Assembly (NCBI GenBank): GCA_947488765.1
Contig: CANLAE010000010.1
Location: 1-64,000, forward strand
Length of the DNA: 64,000 nucleotides
From: Chitinophagaceae bacterium
GTDB taxonomy: Bacteria > Bacteroidota > Bacteroidia > Chitinophagales > Chitinophagaceae
Direction: 5' to 3'
Shown here: positions 1 through 7,731 of the stretch, in pieces
Layout: each line of letters starts with the position of its first letter
Numbering within the stretch: the stretch's first letter is position 1
Position numbers and translations under genes: made by a program
The notes under the pieces: model-generated
What the model was told of the DNA's origin: nothing
The model's database searches: none
Seen by the model: the letters and a program-made list of their open reading frames with translations, nothing else

Positions 1-2
1 TA

Positions 3-1022
3 GGCAATTCTATGGGAAGTCAAAAAACAGTTATTGCAGATGTATTGGCAGTTGCTGATTTTGACGAATTGGAAAAAAGAAAAGCGGAGGTAATAGGTAA
101 AATTGTGTATTACAATTCAGGTTTTAATGTTACCAATATCCAACCTTTTAAAAGTTATAGCGAATCAGGAGTTTATAGAAGAAATGGAGCTAGCAGAGCA
201 GCTAAATATGGTGCTGTTGGTGTTATGATTCGTTCCTTGTCTGAGTCAACTGATAATTTTCCGCACACAGGTGCAATGGCATACAATGATTCTTTTCCAA
301 AAATCCCTGCGGTTGCATTGGGCATTCAAGATGCAGATATATTTTGGCAATTAAGCAAACAAAATACTATTTCCGTTTCTTTATTGACACATGGAAAAAT
401 ATTACCCGATACTATTGGGCACAATGTTATAGGTGAAATAAAAGGATCAGAATTTCCGAATGAATACATTACAATTGGTGGTCATTTAGACAGTTGGGAT
501 TTGGCAGCAGGTGCACATGATGATGGCACTGGAGTTGTTCAAACTTTAGAAGTATTGCGTACCCTGAAAGCTTTAAATTATCAGCCCAAACACAGTATCC
601 GTTTTGTATTGTTTGCCAATGAAGAAAATGGAACAAGAGGTGCTGAAAAATATGCAGCAGAAGCAAAAGCAAAAAATGAAAAACACATTTTTGCATTGGA
701 AAGTGATGCAGGTGGTTTTACGCCAAGAGGCTTTGGATTTACTATGAACGCTGCACAATTGAATAAAGTGCAAGCCTGGCTGCCATTGCTACAACCATTC
801 GGAATAGAGCAATTGAGTATGGGTGGGGGCGGTTCAGATATTGGTCCTTTGAATCAACAATTTGGAACAGCTTTAGGGGGATTAATGCCCGACGGTCAAC
901 GCTATTTTGATATACACCATGCCGCAAATGATGTGTTTGAAAATGTAAATAAACGTGAGCTATTATTAGGTGCAGTAAATATGACCGCATTGATTTATTT
1001 GATAGATAAATACGGGTTATAG
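3..1022 (+). CDS. M28 family zinc peptidase (carboxypeptidase Q-like), 5' truncated by window edge
   Basis: Zinc aminopeptidase/carboxypeptidase of the M28 (PGCP-like) type, probably exported and acting on peptides. Counting from the first in-window ATG (base 12), the zinc and catalytic residues are in order: H158 in GGHLDSWD, D170/D171 in AHDDGTG, E204/E205 in NEENG, D232 in ESDAGG and H302/H303 before AAND. The frame is open to the window edge and the residues just before the ATG (GNS) resemble the family's GGS-x-GT segment, so the real start and signal peptide lie upstream and the ATG at 12 is internal. The C-terminus is complete. The stop is a TAG that begins a sequence almost repeated after nadB. 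The NlpC/P60 gene follows after 43 nt on the same strand. Confidence 0.9.
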   Translation, partial: GNSMGSQKTVIADVLAVADFDELEKRKAEVIGKIVYYNSGFNVTNIQPFKSYSESGVYRRNGASRAAKYGAVGVMIRSLSESTDNFPHTGAMAYNDSFPKIPAVALGIQDADIFWQLSKQNTISVSLLTHGKILPDTIGHNVIGEIKGSEFPNEYITIGGHLDSWDLAAGAHDDGTGVVQTLEVLRTLKALNYQPKHSIRFVLFANEENGTRGAEKYAAEAKAKNEKHIFALESDAGGFTPRGFGFTMNAAQLNKVQAWLPLLQPFGIEQLSMGGGGSDIGPLNQQFGTALGGLMPDGQRYFDIHHAANDVFENVNKRELLLGAVNMTALIYLIDKYGL

Positions 1023-1065
1023 TTTTACAATTATTTGAATAATAAGATTAGAAAATATTTTAGTA

Positions 1066-1827
1066 ATGAATTATGTTACCTGCATTGTACCTGTTGCACC
1101 TCTCCGAGAAGAAGCTGCGCACAGAAGCCAAATGACAAGCCAATTGTTGTTTGGAGAATGTGCAACAATATTAAAATCTACCAAAGATTTTATGCAAATA
1201 AAAAGTTTGTATGATGGTTATGAAGGTTGGTGTCAAAGTAGTCAACTGATTGCTGTAGATGAAAATTTTACAACAGAAAATCATAAAAAAATAAGTACTG
1301 ATGCTTTCAATACTATTTTGCTGGATAATAAAAAAATGATATTACCACAAGGTAGTTATTTAGGAGCAATGAATGATGAATATTTGCAAATTGGTAGTCA
1401 TAAATTTGAGTACAAAGGCAATAGTATTGGGTTTGAAAAACTGACTACCAAAGAACAATTATTCAATATTGCTGAACAATATTTGAATACTGCTTACTTA
1501 TGGGGCGGCAAAAGTATTTTTGGAATTGATTGTAGTGGTTTTGTGCAACAAGTGTATAAAATGCTAGGGATTGTATTGCCCCGAGATGCCTATCAGCAAG
1601 TGACTATAGGAGAATCAGTAGGCTTTTTGGAAGAGGTACAATTAGGGGATCTCGCTTTTTTTGATAATGCTGAAGGGCGTATTACACATGTTGGGATCAT
1701 GTTAAACCCACAAGAAATTATACATGCTTCTGGCAAAGTAAGAATTGATAAAATTGACAATATGGGTATTGTTAATTGCGATACTGAACTTCGTACCCAT
1801 CAACTCAGAATTATAAAAAGGATATGA
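1066..1827 (+). CDS. SH3b-NlpC/P60 (C40) cell-wall endopeptidase
   Basis: Peptidoglycan-type cysteine endopeptidase of 253 aa. The N-terminal 65 residues look like a bacterial SH3b domain (GYEGW near residue 51). The C-terminal NlpC/P60 domain carries catalytic C156 in DCSGFVQ, H208 in THVGIML and a third polar site at H220 in IIHASG. No signal peptide or lipobox is visible, so export is not supported by the sequence. Similar SH3b-NlpC proteins usually cleave D-gamma-glutamyl-diamino acid bonds in muropeptides; this is family knowledge, and a role in cytoplasmic muropeptide recycling is inference. It follows the M28 peptidase with a 43-nt gap and may share its transcript. Confidence 0.85.
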   Translation: MNYVTCIVPVAPLREEAAHRSQMTSQLLFGECATILKSTKDFMQIKSLYDGYEGWCQSSQLIAVDENFTTENHKKISTDAFNTILLDNKKMILPQGSYLGAMNDEYLQIGSHKFEYKGNSIGFEKLTTKEQLFNIAEQYLNTAYLWGGKSIFGIDCSGFVQQVYKMLGIVLPRDAYQQVTIGESVGFLEEVQLGDLAFFDNAEGRITHVGIMLNPQEIIHASGKVRIDKIDNMGIVNCDTELRTHQLRIIKRI

Positions 1828-1866
1828 GGAATAGATTGACAATTTAATATTCTCGATACTAAATAA

Positions 1867-2712
1867 TCAATTACCAGAATGCATAATTCTAATAGACCCA
1901 CCACCCTGTCCGCCGCCACTTTGCATCATATTGTCCATCATTTTTTTTCTCAGTTTTGACAAATCTTCATTGGTGATTTTTTTGCCCTTGGTAGGTTCCT
2001 TTAATTCTTTTTTACTGACTTCTTTTTTAAGTTCAATTGCTGAATAGACTGTTTCACCATTATCTATATCAACCATCAATGCTAAACCTGGTAACCCGCC
2101 AAATTCTTCAGGACCTGAAGGACAAGAGATATCAGTTGTATACCATGCAACAACTTCAATTTCTTTAAATTTTGGCGTATCAGAAGCTGTCGTGTCTTTC
2201 TTTGTTTCGTTATCACCGCCCATACCAAAACTCATTCGCATCGCTTTACGAACAGGTTGCATTTGTTTAAATAACGCCTTCTTACAATTGTAACCTAGAA
2301 TGTTTTTTGTTTCATTTTGTAAAACCCAGTTTTGACTTTTGATGCTGTCGGTAATATTGTAAGTATTTGATCCAAATTCAATAATGTTTGTTGCTGTAGC
2401 TTTTGGATAATTTTTAAACAAGTCAGTTGTTTCTCCCATCATTGAAGCACCCATTGTCATTATCATTCTACCACCTTCGCCACCTTCATTTGATTCCAAT
2501 TCTACCAAAGGTTTGTAATTGGAAATACTGTCACTAAAATAAAGCATGTGTTTACTGCTTCTAAATTCAGGAATATAGGCACGCATCTGCTCGTCAGTTA
2601 TTCTGCGGTGCATATTCATTTTCTTTTCAAATACCACACTTCCCTCCTTGGTTTGTGCAAATGAATTAGTAACTACAAAAAGTGAAAAAATGAATACTGA
2701 AAATTGTTTCAT
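1867..2712 (-). CDS. GLPGLI family secreted protein
   Basis: Exported 281-aa protein with a clear signal peptide (hydrophobic residues 5-17, cleavage after SFA near residue 19). The family-defining motif is at residues 206-211 as GLPGLA, within EEFGGLPGLALMVDI. The protein is Met- and Gly-rich near residues 78-95 and ends in a GGGQGGG tract. GLPGLI proteins are common in Bacteroidota, often beside TonB-dependent receptors, and have no established biochemical function. None of its neighbours is a TonB receptor. A TAnnTTTG element lies about 40 nt upstream of the start. Confidence 0.85.
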   Translation of the reverse strand: MKQFSVFIFSLFVVTNSFAQTKEGSVVFEKKMNMHRRITDEQMRAYIPEFRSSKHMLYFSDSISNYKPLVELESNEGGEGGRMIMTMGASMMGETTDLFKNYPKATATNIIEFGSNTYNITDSIKSQNWVLQNETKNILGYNCKKALFKQMQPVRKAMRMSFGMGGDNETKKDTTASDTPKFKEIEVVAWYTTDISCPSGPEEFGGLPGLALMVDIDNGETVYSAIELKKEVSKKELKEPTKGKKITNEDLSKLRKKMMDNMMQSGGGQGGGSIRIMHSGN

Positions 2713-2749
2713 ATTTTAAAATTGAAGTGAGAATAAATTTAAATTGATG

Positions 2750-2757
2750 CAAAAATA
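2750..2757 (-). promoter_or_regulatory. TAnnTTTG (-7) promoter element upstream of the GLPGLI gene
   Basis: On the minus strand the sequence reads TATTTTTG, an exact match to the Bacteroidota -7 consensus TAnnTTTG, about 38 nt before the start codon at 2712. No convincing -33 TTG is visible at the usual spacing. Confidence 0.4.
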
Positions 2758-2786
2758 ATTATCCGGTTGATAATTTTTCATTTTGA

Positions 2787-3386
2787 TTATTTACAAAGTA
2801 AAGGAATTACTTCCGAATCAGTTTCTGCACCAAACCAAACCATGGCATATCCTTTATAAATACCTACTCCTATTGCATTCCAGGGGATATTTTTCCAAAT
2901 ACCTTGATTTAAAATTACTTGATTATGCCCTTCGCTATGCTTCCATCCATCTAAAGATTGTGCAGCTGTAACAATATAATCCGCATTATCAGAATGCCAG
3001 GTGCTGTGTGCAATTTCATAACCATTTGACTGATAGTTGGTGAGCTCCCTTGGTTTTAACCACATTCCCCTTGCTTGTTTATGATTTGATGTGTAACAAA
3101 CGGGTGACCAATTTCCTTTATTACTCCAACTATGAAGATTACACTCGCTAATATCAGGTTTATTTACACAAACATCTTTTGCATGCTTTTGGGCAACAAA
3201 ACATAATGATGTAGAAAGTGGAATAATTGGTAGTTTATTTTGTTGGCGATAATTATTAATTAATCTATATAATTCCATTTCATTTTCAGTTAAACAAACT
3301 TGTATTTTTTTAGTTGAATTTGTCTGTGAAAACCCTATGATTTGCAGTAGCATTAATAGTACTGAAAAGGCAATTATTTTTTTCAT
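2787..3386 (-). CDS. Secreted CAP (SCP/PR1-like) domain protein
   Basis: Secreted 199-aa protein with a signal peptide (hydrophobic residues 4-17, then GFSQT). The body matches the CAP fold: AQKHAKDV helix near residue 65, H85 in NLHSW, E124 in GYEIAH, H150 and H154 in WKHSEGHNQVIL, then the strand AIGVGIYKGYAMVWFGAE. The conserved His/Glu pocket residues are present. Six or more cysteines (C31, C62, C73, C82, C97, C198) suggest disulfides outside the cytoplasm. The role of bacterial CAP proteins is mostly unknown, so no enzymatic function is claimed. It is transcribed alone, upstream of the convergent GLPGLI gene. Confidence 0.8.
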   Translation of the reverse strand: MKKIIAFSVLLMLLQIIGFSQTNSTKKIQVCLTENEMELYRLINNYRQQNKLPIIPLSTSLCFVAQKHAKDVCVNKPDISECNLHSWSNKGNWSPVCYTSNHKQARGMWLKPRELTNYQSNGYEIAHSTWHSDNADYIVTAAQSLDGWKHSEGHNQVILNQGIWKNIPWNAIGVGIYKGYAMVWFGAETDSEVIPLLCK

Positions 3387-3549
3387 ATAAATATTAATTT
3401 AAAACATAGGTAATAAAAAATAGTATGCGAAATTGTTAAGATTATATGAAATAATTATTTCTAATTTCCCGGTATCTCGAAATAAAAAAATTAAAGTTCA
3501 TTGTTAGAATCAATTTATTCTTTTACATTTAAACAATGATGGGTAATAC

Positions 3550-3557
3550 TATCTTTG
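3550..3557 (+). promoter_or_regulatory. TAnnTTTG (-7) promoter element for kbl
   Basis: TATCTTTG matches the Bacteroidota -7 consensus exactly and is followed by C. It overlaps the TTG at 3555 that would be the longest possible start of kbl. This rules against that codon being the translation start and supports the ATG at 3582, giving a leader of about 20 nt. Confidence 0.5.
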
Positions 3558-3581
3558 CCGAAACATCAAATGCTTGGTATT

Positions 3582-4769
3582 ATGAACACAAACTTTGTCT
3601 CACGTATTGCAAATGAATTAAAAGAAATTGAAGCTGCAGGTTTATTAAAAAAAGAAAGAATTATCACCAGCGAACAAGGTGCTGAAATTATTGTAAACGG
3701 ACAAAGCGTATTAAATTTTTGTGCTAACAATTATTTAGGATTATCCTCTCATCCAAGTGTAATTGAAGCTGCGCATCAAGCAATTGAAACCCATGGTTAT
3801 GGCTTGAGCAGTGTGCGATTTATTTGTGGCACACAAGACATACATAAAATATTAGAACAAAAAATTGCAGACTTTTTAGGAACAGAAGATACTATTTTAT
3901 ATGCTGCTGCATTTGATGCAAACGGGGGATTATTTGAACCATTATTTAATGAAGAAGATGCAATCATCAGCGATGCATTAAATCATGCAAGTATCATAGA
4001 TGGTGTAAGATTATGTAAAGCACAACGTTACAGATACGACCACAACAACATGGCTGATTTAGAAGCCAAATTAATTGAAACACAACATTTAAGAAGCAGA
4101 ATTATTGCAACTGACGGTAGTTTCAGCATGGATGGAACAATTGCACAGTTAGATAAAATATGTAACCTTGCCGATCAATACAATGCTATTGTAATGATTG
4201 ATGAATGCCACTCTTCGGGCTTTCTTGGAAAGACAGGACGTGGTACGCATGAATTTAGAAATGTTATGGGAAGGGTAGATATTATTACCGGTACATTGGG
4301 TAAAGCTTTGGGTGGCGCAAGTGGAGGATTTACTTCGGGTAAAAAAGAAATTATTGAAATGTTGCGTCAGCGATCAAGACCTTACCTATTCTCAAACACA
4401 GTAGCACCAAGCATTGTAGGCGCTAGTATTGCTGTACTCGATATGCTTACTGAAACAACCGAACTAAGAGATAAACTTGAATACAATACAAAATATTTCA
4501 GAACAAAAATGACAGAAGCAGGTTTTGATATTAAACCTGGCGATCATCCAATTGTTCCGATTATGTTGTATGATGCAGTAGTTGCACAAAACTTTGCAGC
4601 CCAATTATTAGCAGAGGGTATTTATGTAATCGGCTTCTTCTACCCAGTTGTAGCAAAGGGTTTGGCGAGAATAAGGGTACAATTAAGTGCTGCACACGAA
4701 CAAGCACATTTGGATAAAGCTATTACAGCATTTATAAAAGTTGGTAAGGAATTGGAAGTATTAAAATAA
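3582..4769 (+). CDS. kbl: Glycine C-acetyltransferase (2-amino-3-ketobutyrate CoA ligase)
   Basis: PLP enzyme of the alpha-oxoamine synthase family that interconverts 2-amino-3-oxobutyrate plus CoA and glycine plus acetyl-CoA in threonine breakdown. With the ATG at 3582 it is 395 aa, the usual family length. The PLP lysine is K241 in TGTLGKALGG; D207 and H210 are in IDECHSSG; the substrate-binding NNYLG segment is near residue 50. The frame extends upstream to a TTG at 3555 and an ATG at 3570, but a promoter element covers the TTG. No threonine dehydrogenase gene is adjacent. An alternative would be another oxoamine synthase such as serine palmitoyltransferase, but the overall sequence and length fit KBL best. 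Confidence 0.9.
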   Translation: MNTNFVSRIANELKEIEAAGLLKKERIITSEQGAEIIVNGQSVLNFCANNYLGLSSHPSVIEAAHQAIETHGYGLSSVRFICGTQDIHKILEQKIADFLGTEDTILYAAAFDANGGLFEPLFNEEDAIISDALNHASIIDGVRLCKAQRYRYDHNNMADLEAKLIETQHLRSRIIATDGSFSMDGTIAQLDKICNLADQYNAIVMIDECHSSGFLGKTGRGTHEFRNVMGRVDIITGTLGKALGGASGGFTSGKKEIIEMLRQRSRPYLFSNTVAPSIVGASIAVLDMLTETTELRDKLEYNTKYFRTKMTEAGFDIKPGDHPIVPIMLYDAVVAQNFAAQLLAEGIYVIGFFYPVVAKGLARIRVQLSAAHEQAHLDKAITAFIKVGKELEVLK

Positions 4770-4808
4770 AAACAGTCTTTTATAAATTATGAAGAGCATA
4801 TAGTTAAG

Positions 4809-6062
4809 CTATATCCTTTTATTTTTTGGAGGTTTATAATCAAAAGGAAGCATTGTTGCCATTTTTTCGTTCCATCCCCAAAAGCCATTTGAGAGCATAT
4901 CTGTGCCTGAATAATACATACCATTAGATGTAATGTAAATAGGCTTATTATTAATTAATTGAATCGTAGATTCCTGAAAATTATAAGCATCTAATCGCAT
5001 TTGCATTTTGGCATATTCGATTGGTTCTGATTTTTCCCGATAAATTATTTGTAAATAATCTGTAAAATTCAATACAGCAGTTGTACTATCATGAGCATAA
5101 GCAATACTATCACCTGGTAAAAGCTGATTGATTAAAATACTTTTCTCATCTGGTTCACCAAGTATCCGATTATAATAAAAACTTGAATCACTAAATTCAC
5201 TTTCTCCAACATTAAAAGAACCATTTGAACCAATTCTAACAATAGCTTTGCCATTTGCCGCATTGGCTTTTAATTTATTGGATACAATTGCCTGTATTCG
5301 CTTCTTTTCTTCATTACGTACTTTTATAAGCTTTCTAACCTCAAACTTTTCATCCGCTATTTTATTGAGGTAAATAGCTCTCATAAAATGCATTACCGAT
5401 CCATGATATGTATTTAATCTTTTTTTCTCCCAGCGATTTTGTTTGCCCTTTCTTTTTGTATCCATCGGAGTAAAGAACGGATATCCGGAATAGAACAATA
5501 GCGACTTTGCTTGGTTGTATTCAAAACTTACCAAATCGTACTTAATTTCATACCCCAATGATTCATTTATAATAACTAATGGTTCATTTGCAAAAGCTGA
5601 AAGAACTCTTCCTTTTTTATCATATCGAAATTTAATAGCAAATGTGTTTTTAATTATACAGTTGGCTGCATAAGCAGAATGTCCAATAAAACAGTCTAAA
5701 AACAACTTGCCCCATTTACTCCACCCATCTTTTTCATAAGACTTTACTACAACTTCTTTTAACTCTTGAACACGGGGTTTAAGAAAAATTTCTATGGTAT
5801 TTAATTTATTTGATTGAATAGTTGTTTGGTAAGGTTCATACCCCATGCAAGAAACTATTAAATCGTATATGCCTTCTGGAAAATTATTTATAAAAAACTT
5901 ACCTTGAGTATTGGTAGTTGTTCCAACAGATGTATTACTTAAATATACACTTGCAAATGGCACTAGCTGCTTCGTATCAGCAGAAAAAACAGTACCACTA
6001 AAGCTTTGGGCAAAAGCAACACTACAAACCCAAAATAAAATTAAGCTTAATACAAAACGCAT
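4809..6062 (-). CDS. Carboxypeptidase-regulatory-like domain surface protein
   Basis: Exported protein of 417 aa when started at the ATG at 6062, directly before the hydrophobic signal peptide (RFVLSLILFWVCSVAFAQ). The next 90 residues form a CarboxypepD_reg-like beta-sandwich: GTVFSADTKQLVPFASVYL, then GKFFINNFPEGIYDL and a GYEPYQT strand. The rest (DGWSKWGKLF onward) resembles the periplasmic part of DUF5686-type proteins but lacks an obvious C-terminal beta-barrel. The longer frame reaching 6095 adds 11 residues before the signal peptide and is unlikely. Function is unknown; it is probably periplasmic or outer-membrane associated. It is convergent with kbl. Confidence 0.75.
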   Translation of the reverse strand: MRFVLSLILFWVCSVAFAQSFSGTVFSADTKQLVPFASVYLSNTSVGTTTNTQGKFFINNFPEGIYDLIVSCMGYEPYQTTIQSNKLNTIEIFLKPRVQELKEVVVKSYEKDGWSKWGKLFLDCFIGHSAYAANCIIKNTFAIKFRYDKKGRVLSAFANEPLVIINESLGYEIKYDLVSFEYNQAKSLLFYSGYPFFTPMDTKRKGKQNRWEKKRLNTYHGSVMHFMRAIYLNKIADEKFEVRKLIKVRNEEKKRIQAIVSNKLKANAANGKAIVRIGSNGSFNVGESEFSDSSFYYNRILGEPDEKSILINQLLPGDSIAYAHDSTTAVLNFTDYLQIIYREKSEPIEYAKMQMRLDAYNFQESTIQLINNKPIYITSNGMYYSGTDMLSNGFWGWNEKMATMLPFDYKPPKNKRI

Positions 6063-6135
6063 TTCTAAAAATAAATAAATGACTTGAAAAATCAAATCAG
6101 GTAATGAAAATTAAAGTTAAGAAATGAAATTTAAA

Positions 6136-6492
6136 CTACATCTCTTCTAAAAATTTTGAGGTTTTAACTAAAAGTTGAAAAATGCCAATGAATGGTATTG
6201 GGGTACAGACTCCATTGCTATTAACAATTACATTTATTTTGGCATGTTGCCATTGCCCAACAGCTTTTCGATATTTAATAAATACCCAAGGATCATCCCA
6301 ATTGTTTGTAGAGTTAGTATTTGTTCTCCATGAATTATTCCAATTAAGGTCAAACTGTACATAAGTATAATTTTTTATATTATTTAACCCATATGAAGTA
6401 TTCTGTTTGGATACTATTACATTAGATACAGCAATATTATTTGCATGTATACTAGCTAAAGGAAAACCAATAAAAATGGCTGAAGTAAGCAT
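6136..6492 (-). pseudogene. Truncated N-terminal fragment of a SUMF1-type secreted protein
   Basis: A 118-aa frame with signal-peptide-like residues 1-18 (LTSAIFIGFPLASIHA). It is followed by a segment with the pattern VSNVIV..QNTS...VQFDLNWNNSWRT...NNWDDPWVFIKYR....GQWQHAK. From memory, this pattern opens many Bacteroidota formylglycine-generating-enzyme-like (SUMF1) secreted proteins of several hundred residues. Here it stops about 40 residues later and no catalytic domain follows. Just upstream, the in-frame codons EKSINFY precede the ATG after a stop, as though an original start (Met-Lys-Lys-Ser) was lost. A decayed gene is the simplest reading; a short functional secreted protein cannot be excluded. 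Confidence 0.4.
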
Positions 6493-6864
6493 GTAAAAAT
6501 TGATTGATTTTTCTTAGCAGAGGTGTAAAACATAGATCTTAATTTTAGAAATTTTTAAAAATTTGTTATATAAAAATGGATATCTCCTCATTTCAAAAAA
6601 CTCTAAAAAATTAATAGTTTAAGAAAGAACCTTAAACTATATCTTTAATAATGTAAGAGTACAAAGAAAGTAGGGAGTAGAGAATGAGTACTATCAATTC
6701 ATGTTATGATTCAAAACAATTTTTCTAATGATAAAAATTAATTTTTTTTTAATCGAAAAACCTGAAAATGTAATTAAATAAAAAGAAATAAGTTAGTACT
6801 TAAAAAACAAGTCATTACATTTATATTGTTGCTAGGTTTACATTTGCAGTAAAAATTTTCAATT
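6493..6864. other. Intergenic region, 372 bases, no gene seen
   Basis: AT-rich spacer between the SUMF1-type fragment and the beta-lactamase gene, with several A- and T-runs and no open frame worth calling on either strand. The only recognisable signal is a TACATTTG promoter element at 6839-6846. This could be residual decayed sequence, but no remnant of the missing SUMF1 catalytic domain was recognised. Confidence 0.5.
6839..6846 (+). promoter_or_regulatory. TAnnTTTG (-7) promoter element for the beta-lactamase gene
   Basis: TACATTTG followed by C matches the Bacteroidota -7 consensus exactly and lies 18 nt before the ATG at 6865, giving a leader of roughly 12 nt. The -33 element is not clear. 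Confidence 0.5.
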
Positions 6865-7695
6865 ATGCGTTTAGTATCTTTTTGGTCAATACTTTTATTT
6901 AGCACATCTATTTTTTCTTGTTCGCCCAATAATATAAAAGAAGATAAAAGTTTAAAAAAATATTTTGATGCCTATGGAGTAGATGGAACATTTGGATTGT
7001 TTGATAACGGACAAGGGAATTTTATCATATACAATTTGAGTAGATACAAGGATTCTGCCTATTTACCTGCCTCTACATTTAAAATTGTACATTCTTTAAT
7101 TGGTTTACAAATTGGTAAAATTGTAAATGAAAAGATGATGATTAAATGGGATAAAATTACCAGATTGTTTCCAAATGGAGATACTGCAAAAGACTGGAAT
7201 AAAGATTTAACAATGGAGGAAGCTTTCAAAACTTCTGCTGCACCTTATTACCAAGAAGTTGCAAGAAGAATTGGAATAGATACCATGCAAAGGTGGTTGG
7301 ATAGTTTAGGTTATGGCACTAAAAAAATCACAACACACATTGATAGTTTTTGGCTGGATAATTCTTTAAAAATAAAAGCAGATGAACAACTAGGTTTAGT
7401 AAAAAAACTATACTTCAACCAATTGCCATTTACCAAAACCACACAAGATGTTGTTCGTAAATTGATGGTTCAGGAAAGCAACGCCAATTATATATTAGCA
7501 TACAAAACAGGCTATGGTTTTAAAGAAAATGGCAAAGCACTCACATGGATGGTAGGATGGGTAGAAGAAAATAAACACCCGCATTTTTTTGTATTAAATA
7601 TTGAAGGTGATCAATCAAAAGATTTAATGCCAATAAGAAAAAGTATCCTTAAAGATATTTTGAACCAACTGGGTTATTTGGAAGGGAAAATGTAA
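6865..7695 (+). CDS. Class D (OXA-type) beta-lactamase lipoprotein
   Basis: Serine beta-lactamase of class D, 276 aa, with a lipoprotein signal ending in SIFSC (C19), so it is probably anchored in the periplasm or outer membrane. Active-site motifs are in order: S70-T-F-K73 (PASTFKI), the second-motif serine S124 in SAAPYYQEVARRIG, Y150-G-T where most class D enzymes have YGN, and K214-T-G near the C-terminus. The third residue of the S-x-V motif is Ala instead of Val. A BlaR1-type sensor is unlikely because there is no long membrane domain. It is 36 nt upstream of ispG on the same strand, so read-through is possible. It is a chromosomal gene with no mobile flank, suggesting an intrinsic enzyme. 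Confidence 0.88.
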   Translation: MRLVSFWSILLFSTSIFSCSPNNIKEDKSLKKYFDAYGVDGTFGLFDNGQGNFIIYNLSRYKDSAYLPASTFKIVHSLIGLQIGKIVNEKMMIKWDKITRLFPNGDTAKDWNKDLTMEEAFKTSAAPYYQEVARRIGIDTMQRWLDSLGYGTKKITTHIDSFWLDNSLKIKADEQLGLVKKLYFNQLPFTKTTQDVVRKLMVQESNANYILAYKTGYGFKENGKALTWMVGWVEENKHPHFFVLNIEGDQSKDLMPIRKSILKDILNQLGYLEGKM

Positions 7696-7731
7696 TTTTA
7701 AAAGCACCACAACTAATTTAATAAAAGTATC

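Noticed and set aside
3555-3581. N-terminal extension of kbl from the TTG at 3555
   Set aside because: A promoter element overlaps the TTG, and the extra nine residues have no family match.
4790-4830. ATATAG / CTATAT hairpin after kbl as terminator
   Set aside because: The 6-bp AT-only stem is too weak to call, although a T-rich tract follows.
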